Part shown: positions 33,915 through 44,651 of the stretch, in pieces
How the letters are laid out: each line of letters starts with the position of its first letter
Numbering within the stretch: the stretch's first letter is position 1
Source: Rhodocollybia butyracea
Lineage: Eukaryota > Basidiomycota > Agaricomycetes > Agaricales > Omphalotaceae
DNA length: 64,000 bases
Direction: 5' to 3'
Assembly: GCA_015501585.1 (NCBI GenBank)
Contig: JADNRY010000194.1
Span: 55,956 to 119,955 of the forward strand
Made by a program: the position numbers and the translations under genes
Notes under the pieces: model-generated
Seen by the model: only the letters and a program-made list of their open reading frames with translations
What the model was told of the DNA's origin: nothing
The model's database searches: none

Positions 33915-35766
33915 GATGGGAGAAAAGTATGAAGAGTTTGAATGATTGAGGTTTGTTCGTCACCTTATATAAACTTAATATACGAACACATGCTCATAAC
34001 TCAATGGTTGCTATGATCATTGATGTGTTTGTGCAGCTTTGGCATTTCTTGGCGTGTGATTCAAGTTCCCCTTGTTGTGCCGCCCGAGATCATCTCGAAT
34101 TCCTAACTCATGGTCTCTCTTGTAGCTCATGGATCTACCTCTACCAAACCGTAGTGAGCTCGTCCAGACACCCTGGAGTTGGCCCCGAGACGATAATGTA
34201 CATACATAACATTAGGTAGCTTCTCGGATCCCGGCCTATCAGCACTTGCTCCTAAGCCGGCAATAAACCTAACCTAACCTAACCTAACCTAACCTAGTTG
34301 GGCCCAGGCTCCAGCACCCGGGGCACTGGCTTTTGATTAGAAGGTCAAGGCGATTTTGAATGGAACGTTCTGCCCATATATATCGAGTTTTCTCTTGAGA
34401 GCATAATTCAGTATTCTGAGCCCATCCGTGGTCTGTAGCAAGTCTGTAGGCTGCAGCGCAATATTTGAGTGTAGCCCGGCATCAATTATTTTATTTTATT
34501 TGTCAGTTATTGAACACAGTTTTTTGCCGAAATTTTATGCCATACTAAATCAGTATATGGGCAGAAAAACGGGCAGAACAATTAGTGTACGTACTTAAAA
34601 CTTGTTTCTTAGTCTTGTTTCCCCGGTTTGGGGGGAAACAACTTACTTCCCCAAGTACTTCCCTGGCGTCGAGTACTCCGGCTCATTTGTACTGAAGACT
34701 GAGTGTGCAGGTGCTTTTCTTACCGAAAGAGAGGTAACAGATGAAGCCGGAGCAAACTAGATGGCGTGCCTAGATTTTCCTCCTCCCGCCGTTGCTCATC
34801 CGCGGAGCGTGCCTCTTGGTATTACTTTTGAACAGCTGTACTCATCTCTACTCCCCCTTGCGCCTCGCAAATTCTAATGGTTGGAGGAGATGGCGTTGTC
34901 AGTTACCTGAAGATACTCAGACGTTCTTGCGGTGGAGTAGAGTGTATTGCGTTGAGCGCAAGCAAAGTGTCAGAAAAAACGTAAACGACTTTTCTTCGCT
35001 AGCTACAAGGTTAGTCTTCCCTAAGCAGACTCAGGATTCTCGAGAGTGAAGAAAATTGTTCGCTCATAACAGGACAGCTAGCCAGGCTAGAAAACTGGTG
35101 ATACGATTCACGAGCAGTACACCGTGTCCCTCCGTCACAGTATGAGAGTTCAATTGCTTTGGAACGAAGAGGAAAATGGTCGCTACGAGAGCCAGAACCA
35201 AACGCATGGGTTTAACACGCTCTCCAATGTCCAATAAGTAATTGTCTATGCAGAGCCTATAAGTATGGTGATACAGATATAGTTAGATATTCATGTATTA
35301 TACCGAAGATAGGAGGAGAGTATTAAAATAGAACAGTAAACTACGCATAAAAGAATGAAAGAATTAACGTATAGATAGTGTAAATGAGCAAAGGAACGTT
35401 AGAATGTAGTAGCAGTGATAGTCCTTGGAGAGCGAAATAGAAACAAGAACATAAAGTCCGCCGCAAGGGGAAAAGAGAGGCAGAAAGTCGACGGGGTCCA
35501 CCCGAAGTACTGTATACGCACAGCGCAGGAGTAGAGATCCCTCATTAACAGCCTCACGGGTTATAGCCAGGCGCGATGACAGTCAATAGCGCTACCTATG
35601 ACGAGGTCGTACTCGACTGGGAGCAATCTGGTATGTCGATATTTTTGAGGGTTCGACTATGAGGAGCGTTGAGTTATGGTTATCAAGTGAAAGGTAAACG
35701 CAAAAGTTGAGGATAAAAAGGGAGGGGTGAAATGAGAGCGAGAAAGCAAGGGGCCAGGAATAAAAC
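33915..35766. other. Intergenic; promoter of NACHT-WD40 gene and 3' flank of GH17 copy B
   Basis: No gene supported. 34870-35766 is the diverged copy of 25575-26449. A run of AACCT units lies at 34266-34295. A duplicated phrase at 35112-35150 also occurs at 29803-29845. Confidence 0.5.
34266..34295 (-). repeat. Interstitial telomere-like array (AACCT)6
   Basis: Six perfect AACCT units on plus (TTAGG on minus). The unit is one G shorter than TTAGGG, and matches the TTAGG part of the array inside the MITE at 27683. Confidence 0.8.
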
Positions 35767-37887
35767 TCACTCCGAGTTGAACAACCCCCACCATGCCTAC
35801 AAACGAAAAAATCGAAGGAAATTAGTATAACGGAAAAACGGTAGTGGAGATTTTGTTCTCACCTCCACGCCGCCATATACTGCATCTTTCCAAGTTTCAT
35901 CAAAGTATTCAAAGAAAAAGTACTCTGTTCCGTTGGCGTTTGCTTGGCAGACAAACGTATCGAGGAATTTCTTTGTTGAAGAGGTCAGAAGAACGTCATT
36001 GGAGATTAAACGACATCAGAAAAGATAGAGTGGCAGAAGTGATAGGAGCTTCCCAGGAACGGAAAAAACGGAAAAGCGGTAGAAATAGAGAAAGAAAAAA
36101 CCCGAATGAAAAAGCCCGAAAAAAGTAGATAGATATTCACCTGGAGATTAGCAGTTGATGCAGTCGACGGCCCATTCGATGCATTTCCAGCATCTGATGA
36201 TTTCTGAGAAGACAGAATCTGAATAAACATATATGTATTATAATCAGAAGATGGGACGTACGGTGGGCCAACCTAAAAAAAAACAAGATGTATGACGTGA
36301 GAACTTGTATATGTCATAGCGCGATAGAACGACGAAAAAGAGCGGCCACCGAGGATCGGTGACGCCACAGAAAATAGGAAAACATCATGAATGATCAACA
36401 TACCCGTTTCCGCAATAGACATTGACGGTTTATTGGGCAACTTTTGCGCCAGGGCAACGTCGGTGTTCTGGAAAAAGTCGTGTGTCCAACCCGCGGCTTG
36501 GTCGATACTGACGTTGGCGAACCACGGGTGCACGTTGGCCATCTAACCATCAATTACATCAGACAAAGTGCACAAACCACCGAAAAAACAAAACGCACCC
36601 CATAATCCACGTCCTGCAATACGAGATTATTGAAATACGCCCCCGCATCTGCATTTCCGATCTTCAGAGACCCCAGATTGATATCAGAGAGCATCGACTT
36701 TGTGTCGTTGATGAATGCCGTTAAGATTGCTGCACCGGTGTTACCAGTGGCGCTATTGGGGCTTGCTCCGCCGTTATCACTCAGGTAGCTGTTACAACGA
36801 GATAGATGGTCAGTTCGATAGCGGACGCAGGGAGATATAGAAGGCGCGTACTCGAGCATGAACTCGTTTCCAACAGTGACGCCACCAACATGGTCTGTGC
36901 CAAAGGTTGTCAGCGCGTTTTGGATAGCCGTTTTCTGGCGATTGTAAGCGGTGCCATTGTCGTTTGATAAGGGGTAGTTGGCGATGTAGACTGTCATGTT
37001 GACTTTGGTTCGTTGGATGGCGTCGAGCTAGGGAAATTAATGAGTGACGGAAATGAAAAACGTCGAGTTTAACACTCACGACGAGAGCAGTGGCGTTGCA
37101 GTCGGCACCGTAGAGACGAATCCGCTAAGATGAATGAAATCAGTGGCAGATTGACTAGCTGATCGGGACACAACATACTGTGGTTAATTGGGACAGAAGC
37201 TGAATATCTGTGACGATGTCGGCTGGTCGTAAAAACGGAGTCAGGGGTAGCGAACGCTGAACGACCGATAAGCCTAGTACGTACATAGTTTGGCTCCACA
37301 AGTTGGATACAACGTCGATTCAGGGGTATACGCAATGCCCCAAAACGACTGTTTGAGTTTGGGATCTTTGGTAAACTGACTAGGATCTCCGGAAACAGAA
37401 CCGCCGCTGCTGCTGCTACTGTTGGAAGATGAAGGCACACTTTTCGCATTCCGTGTAAGGACAACGCCGACGACAGTTCCGACTAGCGCAACGAGGAAAA
37501 AAGCTGCTAAGCCTACTAAGATCTATGAAGAACAACTGTTAGAAAACGAACGAAGAAAGACGAATGGCAATCCGCACCCATTTACTCCTATTATTCTTGC
37601 GCGACTTCTCATCTGCATACTCGTCAACGAATTCTGTTCTTCGGTCTCCGAAATGCGGGCGTCTGGTGGTAGGAATAGCCGGGTACGGTACTCCGCCGTC
37701 TTCCGAGTTGGTTGCCGTGGAGAGAGGGATATTTGATCCAGAACTTGAGAAGTTGCTGGATGATAGGTATCTCGTCTGCAAGGAACTGATGAGTGATTTA
37801 GATAAAAGAATGAGAAGTTACAGGTACTTGGTCATAGTAGTTCTGTAAGTCACTTGAGTCAGTTCTGTCTACCGATGGACCGTACAT
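35767..37887 (-). CDS. GH17 beta-1,3-glucanase with N-terminal membrane anchor, copy B (intact)
   Basis: Twelve exons join in phase to 1308 nt (435 residues): 37822-37887, 37578-37775, 37285-37522, 37179-37222, 37080-37124, 36852-37027, 36599-36788, 36404-36542, 36262-36272, 36141-36203, 35863-35970 and 35767-35796. The start MYGPSVDRTDSSDLQNYYDQ opens a cytosolic N-terminus of about 88 residues, followed by the signal anchor GLAAFFLVALVGTVVGVVL and a Ser-rich stalk (type II membrane protein). The GH17 domain reads QSFWGIAYTPESTLYPTCGA, IRLYGADCNA, VTVGNEFML (acid/base Glu), YGMANVHPWF and SIAETGWPT (nucleophile Glu), then GTEYFFFEYFDETWK. It should cleave or remodel cell-wall beta-1,3-glucan at the cell surface. 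One exon (36262-36272) is only 11 nt. Two introns are long for this genome (131 and 170 bp). It is a tandem-type duplicate of the broken gene at 26450-28835. Confidence 0.9.
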
Positions 37888-39480
37888 GGCCAAGAACCCG
37901 TGGCTGAAGGTGGTGGAATGAAAGCTGAGTGAAAGTTAACTCGTTTCCCCGGGCCATAACGCAGTTCCACTTGTCCGCGGAATCTAAATAACATCACGAT
38001 AGATTTCCAATTACTATGAATTCCTCTTGGGTCCGCTGAACTCAACGAGAAACATTTGGAAGCTACTAACTTGTCGAAGACTCGAAGAGAAAAGTGTTGA
38101 AGGAAGCGCCCGGGTGAGCCGAGTTGCCGTCAGCGCTTCATTCAAGACCGGCTCCGGTGCTGTCACTCTCACTTATCCACCACTTCCGAATCCACTCCAA
38201 AATTGTTGCGGCTGCAAGCTCTATGCTAAAACCTACCGACAGACTCGGATAGCACAGCAAGCTAGCATGTTTACCAAAGTCCAGGACCGTCATGGAGAAG
38301 AAGAAAAACGCAACTTACTAATACAATTACGGTCATGACCATACAACTACTCTCAACATACCATCGACTTACTATACTCTCTCGCTCTGGTTCATGGAAT
38401 TTCGCGTTCGTACCTTGCATGTCTTCCTCCTCACTACCGTTCCTGGAGTCTGCGTTTGCCGTTTAAACGTTTAACCACTGGATCACTCGAATTCTCAGCG
38501 TTCAAGCTTCAAGCTTCTCGCTCAAGGCAGATGATCACAAGTATCACTGGGATTTATCTTATGACCAAAAAGCATATATCAAAACTGTCTATCTATCCAT
38601 TCACCTTTTGCGACTGTTCCTGGCAAATGAAATCTCTCAGGTCACTCTTTCGCCATCCCACGCGGGCCATCACCGAAGCGAAGAACTTATCTCATCAATC
38701 AAAAAAATATTCATTTCTCAATCCCACCTGGCTTCCATCCATCCTTCTTCTCCAGGTCCGAAACTCTGAGAGAGACTGTCTGATGGTGATTTTTTAATAT
38801 TGAGACTTCGAATCCCATATTCAGTAAACGAGGGAAAATCATTGATATGGATAGATGGATTCACCTCACTATCAGGTTGGCTTCACTACTGCCACGACGG
38901 TGCCTTGCAAAAATAGTTTTCTTGATGGGCCATCGATACACTCATTTCGGAGACAGTTGTATGTCCTCTGGGATCGGATTTTACGAATCATGGGCACTCA
39001 CCGATGGTGTACGGATTTGGGAACGACGCTGTCTCAGCCTGTATAACGCTGTACGCCGACCGGATGTTTCATGTCATCACACAGTACGAGAGCCTACGGC
39101 ATTCGAACGGTACGCTGCCGGGCTCCTGTCTGTACGAAACATACAGCGCTGATAACTGTATCCCGGCTGTATCCCGGGGGGACTAGGTGTCTGGTTTGTG
39201 CTATTTACATGAGACAAGACGAACAAGTCTCGTTGTGTGCTCAGCAGATTCCAGGTGCGAAAACGCTGCCATGGGAAGGTCACACTTCGCCATCTATCAG
39301 AAGAAGGTTAAAGTCGCGGCGGTAAGAGTATCATAGACATGTGTTTGATAGGCACTGCCAAATCCCATCTTAATAGATCTTAGTCAATGCAGAAGCAACC
39401 CCACGGAAAGCGAGAAACGTACTTCTTAAGAACCGCTCCAATCAGCCTTCAAGCTTCAGCTTCCCCATTTCCTCCACCTC
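37888..39480. other. Intergenic, nothing recognised
   Basis: About 1.6 kb between two divergent genes (GH17 copy B on minus and the 7-TM gene on plus). Frames of 60-113 codons occur at 38027-38338, 38456-38797 and 38847-39325 without recognisable motif or exon pattern. Confidence 0.45.
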
Positions 39481-40830
39481 ATGGCCGTCCCATTCGATGT
39501 TACTGCAGCACAGCTAGTCGCTCAATTCCTGGAGTGTATTACGTACGGGATCTACCTTGTCACTCTCGCACAGTGCCTCTATGCTCTCCTTTTTGAACGC
39601 TCGCATGAGTTCCGATTGAAGAAGAAAATCAATTGGACGATGTTAGTAGTTACTCTGCTTCTCTGTGTGTTTGCAACCATAGATGTCGCTATTGGATTAC
39701 GCCATAATCTGGTTGCTTTCGTGTACTTTCAAGGCCCTGGAGGGCCTATTGCGGTGTTTTCGGACATTTCGAACTGGATTAATATCATGAAGGTCTGGAT
39801 CGTTCTCCTAGTATATGTTATCTATGAATACTTATCACAGCCCCTGATACAGACCGTCGATTATGTGGCGCAGACCTTCATCGGGGACGGAATGCTGGTC
39901 AGTTGCGATACAGATTATTGAAAAAATCAATACCTCATCAGCGTTTCTTAGATCTATCGCTGTTATATCGTATACGGAAGGAACTGGAAGGTCATCGTTC
40001 TTTCAGTTCTGCTCTGGCTTGGAGGTGCTGTCTGTGGAGCGCTAGTTGCGGACACTTATGCGACATTGAAGTCGGCCGCATTGATTGATACCAGTCAAGC
40101 GGTGCCATTTGTCGACTCCATGGTCGCTCTATCACTGACAACCAATGTGATTACTACAGGTAGAAAATCACATCACTCCCCTAATTCCAGCTGTCGCGCT
40201 AATATATTTGTCTTTAATTCTAGGTCTCATCGTCTGGAAGATCTGGTCCGTCGACAAAGAGAGTGCATCCCTCTTTTCTGGGAACGGCACCGGAGCCAAA
40301 TCCCGCCCATCCAAACTCCACCGAGCGATGCGGATTATAATAGATTCTGCGCTACTTTATACTGTCACCACAATCATTTTTGTCATAACATATGCAGTCG
40401 GAAGCAACGCCAATTATGGTACATCAGATATGGTAATTCTTGCTTTTACATCTTGGTATGCCATAGTTGACCTTCCCTTCTTCCATAGGTTGTCCAAACC
40501 ATCGGGATATCCTTCAATCTTATCATAGTCCGTGTGGAGGCAGGGAAATCTTACGACGGCAACCTACAAAGTGACAACTTGCATATTCCTACAAGCTTGG
40601 TACATCAACGGGGGGCGGGATTCCGCAGACAAAGGGAGCTGAACGGCTTCCCCATGTCGCAATTCCAGACAGTAGATCATTCATTCCAATCCAACACCCT
40701 TCCCGCCAAGACTGAACTATCTGACAAGGGTGTCGCTTTGGATGTGGAAGTTGTGCATCATTACAGCGATGAAAGGACCATCGGAAATGGAAGCAAGAGT
40801 TGGGCGAGCACAGACGACTCAAATTTTTAG
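39481..40830 (+). CDS. Seven-transmembrane protein of a mushroom-expanded family
   Basis: Five exons (39481-39792, 39853-39897, 39952-40159, 40224-40432, 40489-40830) join in phase to 371 residues. The product begins MAVPFDVTAAQLVAQFLECI and has about seven membrane segments: ITYGIYLVTLAQCLYALLF, TMLVVTLLLCVFATIDVAIG, the VAQTFIGDGMLIYRCYIVYG helix, VIVLSVLLWLGGAVCGALV, MVALSLTTNVITTGLIVWKIW, IIIDSALLYTVTTIIFVITY and VVQTIGISFNLIIVRV. The C-tail of about 100 residues is polar. The RCYIVYGRNWK and FNLIIVRVE motifs are typical of a large unnamed family in Agaricomycetes, often annotated only as hypothetical. The topology is receptor-like, but no ligand or G-protein coupling is established for it. 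No classical pheromone-receptor motif is seen. Confidence 0.85.
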
Positions 40831-41213
40831 TGGGTAGTGATCCGACCCTCCATCTCGCTGAGGACTCCCTCTTTGTGTTTGATTACACCACACTATTGTT
40901 CAGCTTACATTGTAAAGTTAGCATAGCAACATAACAGAACAACTGTAGACTACTGTATAATTACAACCACATGCTCCATGGGACTACTTACAGCTCTTTC
41001 AAAGGCCGGTCAAAGCCTGATTGTCCTTTACTATACGAGTCCCACCAAAGTCCCACCGAATACCCTTCCTATACTTATTGGACGATCACATTCGTTAAGG
41101 ACTTTTTGAACTACCTGCTCGGTAATGGACTTTATTTAAATAGTCAATTATTTCGTTTTCTGCCTTCAGTCGTTCGACGGTTCGGGCACTACTATGGGGA
41201 GGGCTCTTTTCAT

Positions 41214-41990
41214 CTAGCTTACGAGCTCATTTAGCAACAAAGAAGACAAACTCCGACGTGGACCGACGGGTGACGAGAGATCCAGCGTGAATGCTGGGTG
41301 ATCAGCATCGGAGAAGGCGACCGGCGTAAGGCCCCAACCTGGTTCCTCAGACATTACAGGGATACTACGATAAGCGGTAGCGATAGAAATGGTGCCTTTG
41401 AATCTTGATATACCCAGCCAATAATCCAACACACTCCAAGTGCGGCCCACCTGGATTGTCCTGGAGGTGGGTGAGTAGTTCAGCTACTCAAGACAAGTAT
41501 GATCTGGTGCAACCTTGGACCCAGCCTGAGAGCGTGAAAGGCTGTCGTTTCGTATCGACAGACACTCCGAAATGGTCACACGATGTTGACAAAACCACGG
41601 TATATTCTCCGGCGAGACACAATGTGCTACGAGCGGCAGAGAAGCTAAGAAGACGACTAAACAAGAACAAGAACAATGGACATGATGGGGGTACTCTACT
41701 GAAGAAGGATAATGAAACGTAGATGTAAAAGGACAGTGGCAGTGTAGAAGCACGTGTGAGTATGTGCCATACTTACAGAGCGTAAGCCGACAAACTCCTG
41801 ATATAGTTGACTGGTAAGGAACGCAGCACAAAAGCCAGAGTAAAAGAGCGACAGGCCCAGACCTGCAATATTAATAGCCAGAGTAATTCCATGCACTTTA
41901 CAACGGGATGAGTTTGGCCATACTCACGACCGAAAACCCGCATGTAGCCCTGTGCCACCCACCTTGCTTCCCACTCGACTGGTGATATAA
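41214..41990 (-). CDS. Possible small membrane protein, unrecognised
   Basis: Protein-like segments on the minus strand: EWEARWVAQGYMRVFG, then HGITLAINIAGLGLSLFYSG (hydrophobic) and LTSQLYQEFVGLRS before a GTAAGT donor; LLSFSAARSTLCLAGEYTVV further on; and WAALGVCWIIGWVYQDSKAP (hydrophobic) near 41410-41460. The first two join in phase only over a 32 bp GT/AG intron, shorter than the others in this window. The segments look coding but I could not fix a complete model or name a family. It is divergent from the frame starting at 42039. Confidence 0.4.
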
Positions 41991-42038
41991 GTAACTTATC
42001 AGTACTGTACTATAGTACCACCAACAAGCTTTATCGGG

Positions 42039-42478
42039 ATGGAGAGCGCTGTCCTCCCAGATTCTCCATCATCTGGCGCAACCGTGGCACCCGTTTCTGA
42101 AACTCCTACTCCTCCCAATTGTGAGTCTTTCATAAACCTGGGAGTTGCGATGTCTAACATATTTAGCTCATGCTTATAAACCCTCGGCTGGTACTCCTGG
42201 GCGCGTTGTTCCCGTCGCCGATTGTTGTAAGTAATTATGTTTTTTATCTCGCCGATTAGATGCTTATCCTTCACCAGCTATTCACTTTTTTAATGCTCCT
42301 TACGAGACAATTTTTCACGCTCAAGGGATCTGCGTTACGACGCCTAGCGTGGACATCGCTCTTGCCCCCATATCAGACAATCAAGTCTTGAGCATCCCTT
42401 CCACATCCTTCCGTCTTTCTCACCAACGCCGATGAGATCAAGTTCCCGCTAATATTTGTCTAGCTCCAACTACATCCT
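42039..42478 (+). CDS. Hypothetical protein, three exons, possibly truncated
   Basis: ATG at 42039 gives MESAVLPDSPSSGATVAPVS, then PPN, a GT/AG intron, SHAYKPSAGTPGRVVPVADC, a short GT/AG intron, and YAYPSPAIHFFNAPYETIFH continuing to SIPSTSFR. Phases agree across both introns. After that the frame ends in HQRR, while a frame one base away reads VFLTNADEIKFPLIFV to a TAG at about 42476, which looks more protein-like; a one-base break near 42412-42420 is possible. No family is recognised. Confidence 0.4.
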
Positions 42479-42842
42479 CTCTTTCTATGGCGTCTGGGAT
42501 TGCCCAACGCACCCGTTTTTAACGCTAAGGTCTGGCGTACACTCCTTGTGGTTCTGCTTGTCCTTCCGCTTCAAAAGCTTGTGCAGGAGTCCTGTTCTAT
42601 TGGTCGATTGATGAGAACAACGTTTCCTCTCAGGCTGCACCGGCCCTTTGAAACAATGTTGTTGTTAATCTTGCTGCTAATGGGATGCTGGCTCCTGAGA
42701 TATGGTAAGGTCAAAGCAATCGCGACCAATACTGGAAAGGAAATGGTACCACTGGGAAAGTATATTCGACATTATCTAAGTAGCCAGTAGTAGCTGAAAA
42801 GATCTTTTATGTAAATAGTTCCACAGAAATTGGGCGGTAATA
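42479..42842. other. Short intergenic stretch
   Basis: A 96-codon open frame on plus (42500-42790) includes a hydrophobic segment (FETMLLLILLLMGCWLLRYG) but no supporting gene structure. The stretch lies 3' of the split NACHT-WD40 gene. Confidence 0.3.
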
Positions 42843-43525
42843 TTACAGCGTAGTTCCATCATGATAACACTGTACCCAGTCAAAGCCATGTACAAACTTT
42901 TTCAGGTTAAGGATGGTTATCTCAGCCGTTGATATGACTAATTGCAAGGGAGGTAACAGAACCGTTTGTCGATAGTCAAGAGGAATCCAAAGTAGCAAGG
43001 AGTTGGAGCTACAAAGCCATCCCTCATTAGTCAGATGGAAAGCTGAGAAATGGAACTCAGGGTGAGGGCTAAGAGTAATTCCAGAAGAGGGAAAATTTTG
43101 AAGTAGCTGTTTGGCTAATGGACTTTGCCCCATCAACTGTTTGTGATTGGAGGAGGATGTAGTTGAATGGAGAAAGTGAATGGTGTTCCTGAAAGGCCTT
43201 TGCACTAGTTTTCCACTCTCCACAACCCAAACTTTTGCTGACTTGTCGTCAGAGTGATGCATCACATTTGCACCATGTGAGAACAATGTAACTGGCTTGA
43301 CAGAGTCAGCACCTTTCTTCAAGGGCTCAGCCATTGTTTTACTACTGTTTGCATCCCAAAACTCTCACTGACTTGTCAGAAGAGCCAGACACAATTGTTT
43401 GGCCATCTGGAGAGAATGCAACTGACCCCACAGAGTCAGTGTGTCCTTCCAAGGGATTTCCTACTGGTTGCCAACTCTTTGCATCCCAGATTCTCACAGA
43501 GTTGTCAGAAGAGCCAGACACAATC
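42843..43525 (-). pseudogene. NACHT-WD40 gene, 3' segment (separated by retrotransposon)
   Basis: This is the C-terminal part of the NLR whose 5' part lies at 50716-54510. It contains the rest of the interrupted WD repeat 13, repeat 14 ([15 protein letters not shown]), a decayed repeat 15 (VMHHSDDKSAKVWVVESGK) and the C-terminal cap EGWLCSSNSLLLWIPLDYR, then KKFVHGFDWVQCY, ending at 42843. A one-base excess in a run of four A (43358-43361) shifts the frame inside repeat 14 (VRV / WDANSSK). The cap matches that of the NACHT-WD40 protein at 29967-33914. With the retrotransposon between the halves it cannot be expressed as part of the receptor. Confidence 0.85.
43521..43525. repeat. Target-site duplication CAATC (left copy)
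   Basis: CAATC lies directly before the 5' LTR and again directly after the 3' LTR (50711-50715). Five-base duplications are typical of LTR-retrotransposon integration. Confidence 0.9.
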
Positions 43526-43718
43526 TGTTATGACCCGGATCTAAATCCTATACACCCAATCTTTTTTCTTCTGTAACCAACTATGAACACTATCATTAAT
43601 ACTTCTACTTAACATTTTACATTCATTAGTTATTCAACACCATTTGGGTTAATGCTGCACACATTCTTCCAGAACACCAGAATGATCTTTAACAGTCACT
43701 GCACAGTCTGCACAGTCA

Positions 43719-43989
43719 TGACATCATTCTAGCTCCACAACTATGATGTCATCTTGCTACTCCACAATCATGATGTCATTCCATTGCTCCGCAGTTATGA
43801 TATCACATCACTGCTCCACAGCTATGACATCATTGCATAGCCTCTTTACATCAATGACTCAATATCAGTCATTGCACAGCCAGATATCTGAGTCAACTAC
43901 GGTTCCGCATACATGACTCAATATTAGTCATTGCACAGCATTACATAGTCAGACTGACTCATCCGCAGTATTTCCGCAGTTATGACTCA
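43719..43989 (+). promoter_or_regulatory. U3 enhancer: array of nine bZIP-type sites
   Basis: Four CRE/ATF-like sites (TGACATCA at 43719, TGATGTCA at 43744 and 43771, TGACATCA at 43825) and five AP-1/Gcn4-like sites (TGACTCA at 43855, 43914, 43955 and 43983; TGAGTCA at 43889). Three of the latter sit in the palindromic unit ATGACTCAA-N4-AGTCAT. Spacer words TGCACAG and CCGCAG recur. bZIP proteins such as Gcn4/CPC-1 and Atf1 bind such sites under amino-acid or stress control; use here is inferred. Confidence 0.65.
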
Positions 43990-44035
43990 AATCTAGTCAT
44001 TCCGCAGCATTTCCTAACTAGTACACATTGCACAG

Positions 44036-44043
44036 TATATAAG
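44036..44043 (+). promoter_or_regulatory. TATA box of the LTR (TATATAAG)
   Basis: A consensus TATA box 32 bp upstream of the self-primer sequence, which places the transcription start at about 44064-44070. The same box recurs in the 3' LTR at 50096-50103. Confidence 0.75.
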
Positions 44044-44067
44044 TAGTCTAGATTTACCAATGTACGT

Positions 44068-44080
44068 GAGACGTATTATT
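44068..44080 (+). other. Predicted self-primer at the RNA 5' end
   Basis: GAGACGTATTATT is the exact reverse complement of the 13 bases at 44652-44664, just downstream of the LTR. It lies at the distance from the TATA box where the RNA should start. In Tf1 the first bases of the RNA anneal to the primer site and are cleaved to prime minus-strand DNA. Confidence 0.65.
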
Positions 44081-44143
44081 TTTCTTAAATCCAAACCCCC
44101 ACTTGTTTGCTGTTATCACTTGTGTGAATCACCAGACCAACTC

Positions 44144-44460
44144 ATTGTATCTTGTTGAGCTATCTCCAAGTTACAATACACATTTATACATCTTGTTGAG
44201 CTAACTCCAAGTTGTATCCACTAACATTCACCTGTTGAGCTATCTCCTAGTGAATACTTCTTTAATTGCCACTTGTTGAGCTATCTCTGAGTTGCAACTT
44301 CCTATTACTTGTTGAGCTATCTCCGAGTATTAGACACCACACTCACTACTACTTGTCGAGCCATCTCCGAGTATTAGTTCTGATTCATATTACTGCTTGT
44401 CGAGCCATCTCCGAGGGTAATCTTATTATTATTTGTCGAGCTATCTCCAAATAATAACTT
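44144..44460 (+). repeat. Array of eight hairpins with covarying stems and constant apex
   Basis: Eight units, spaced 30-50 bp, each with a different self-complementary stem enclosing TT/TC - GAG - CTAT/CTAA/CCAT - CTC. Examples of paired arms are TTGTATCTTG/CAAGTTACAA (unit 1), ATACATCTTG/CAAGTTGTAT (unit 2) and TTATTATTTG/CAAATAATAA (unit 8, perfect). As RNA each would be a stem, a two-base bulge, a three-base-pair GAG/CUC stem and a tetraloop. The array lies between the self-primer and the primer-binding site, so it is in the transcribed leader. A second copy lies at 50204-50520. Confidence 0.75.
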
Positions 44461-44651
44461 CTGTGAGTTTTGTATTACAAACTAGTTACTAACTTTACTT
44501 GAGCCTAGTTGTTTGAGTATATATTTTTTGCCTAGCGGTTTCAACGAACGGAAAGGCTTGCTCTATAATCTCATTAATTTCTCTTATCATTTTTACTGCC
44601 GAGTTACGTACTGTGAAGGTTTGGACGAGACTATTGATCGAGTCATAACAT

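Larger units (their letters stand above)
43526..44650 (+). repeat. 5' LTR
   Basis: Starts TGTTATGACCC and ends GAGTCATAACA, with terminal inverted TGTTATGAC/GTCATAACA. It contains the bZIP-site array (U3), a TATA box, the self-primer sequence and the hairpin array (R-U5). Confidence 0.93.

Noticed and set aside
44144..44460. Regularly spaced repeats in the LTR as a CRISPR-like array
   Set aside because: The constant part is only 12 bases, the variable parts are self-complementary arms rather than spacers, and the array lies in a eukaryotic LTR without cas genes.
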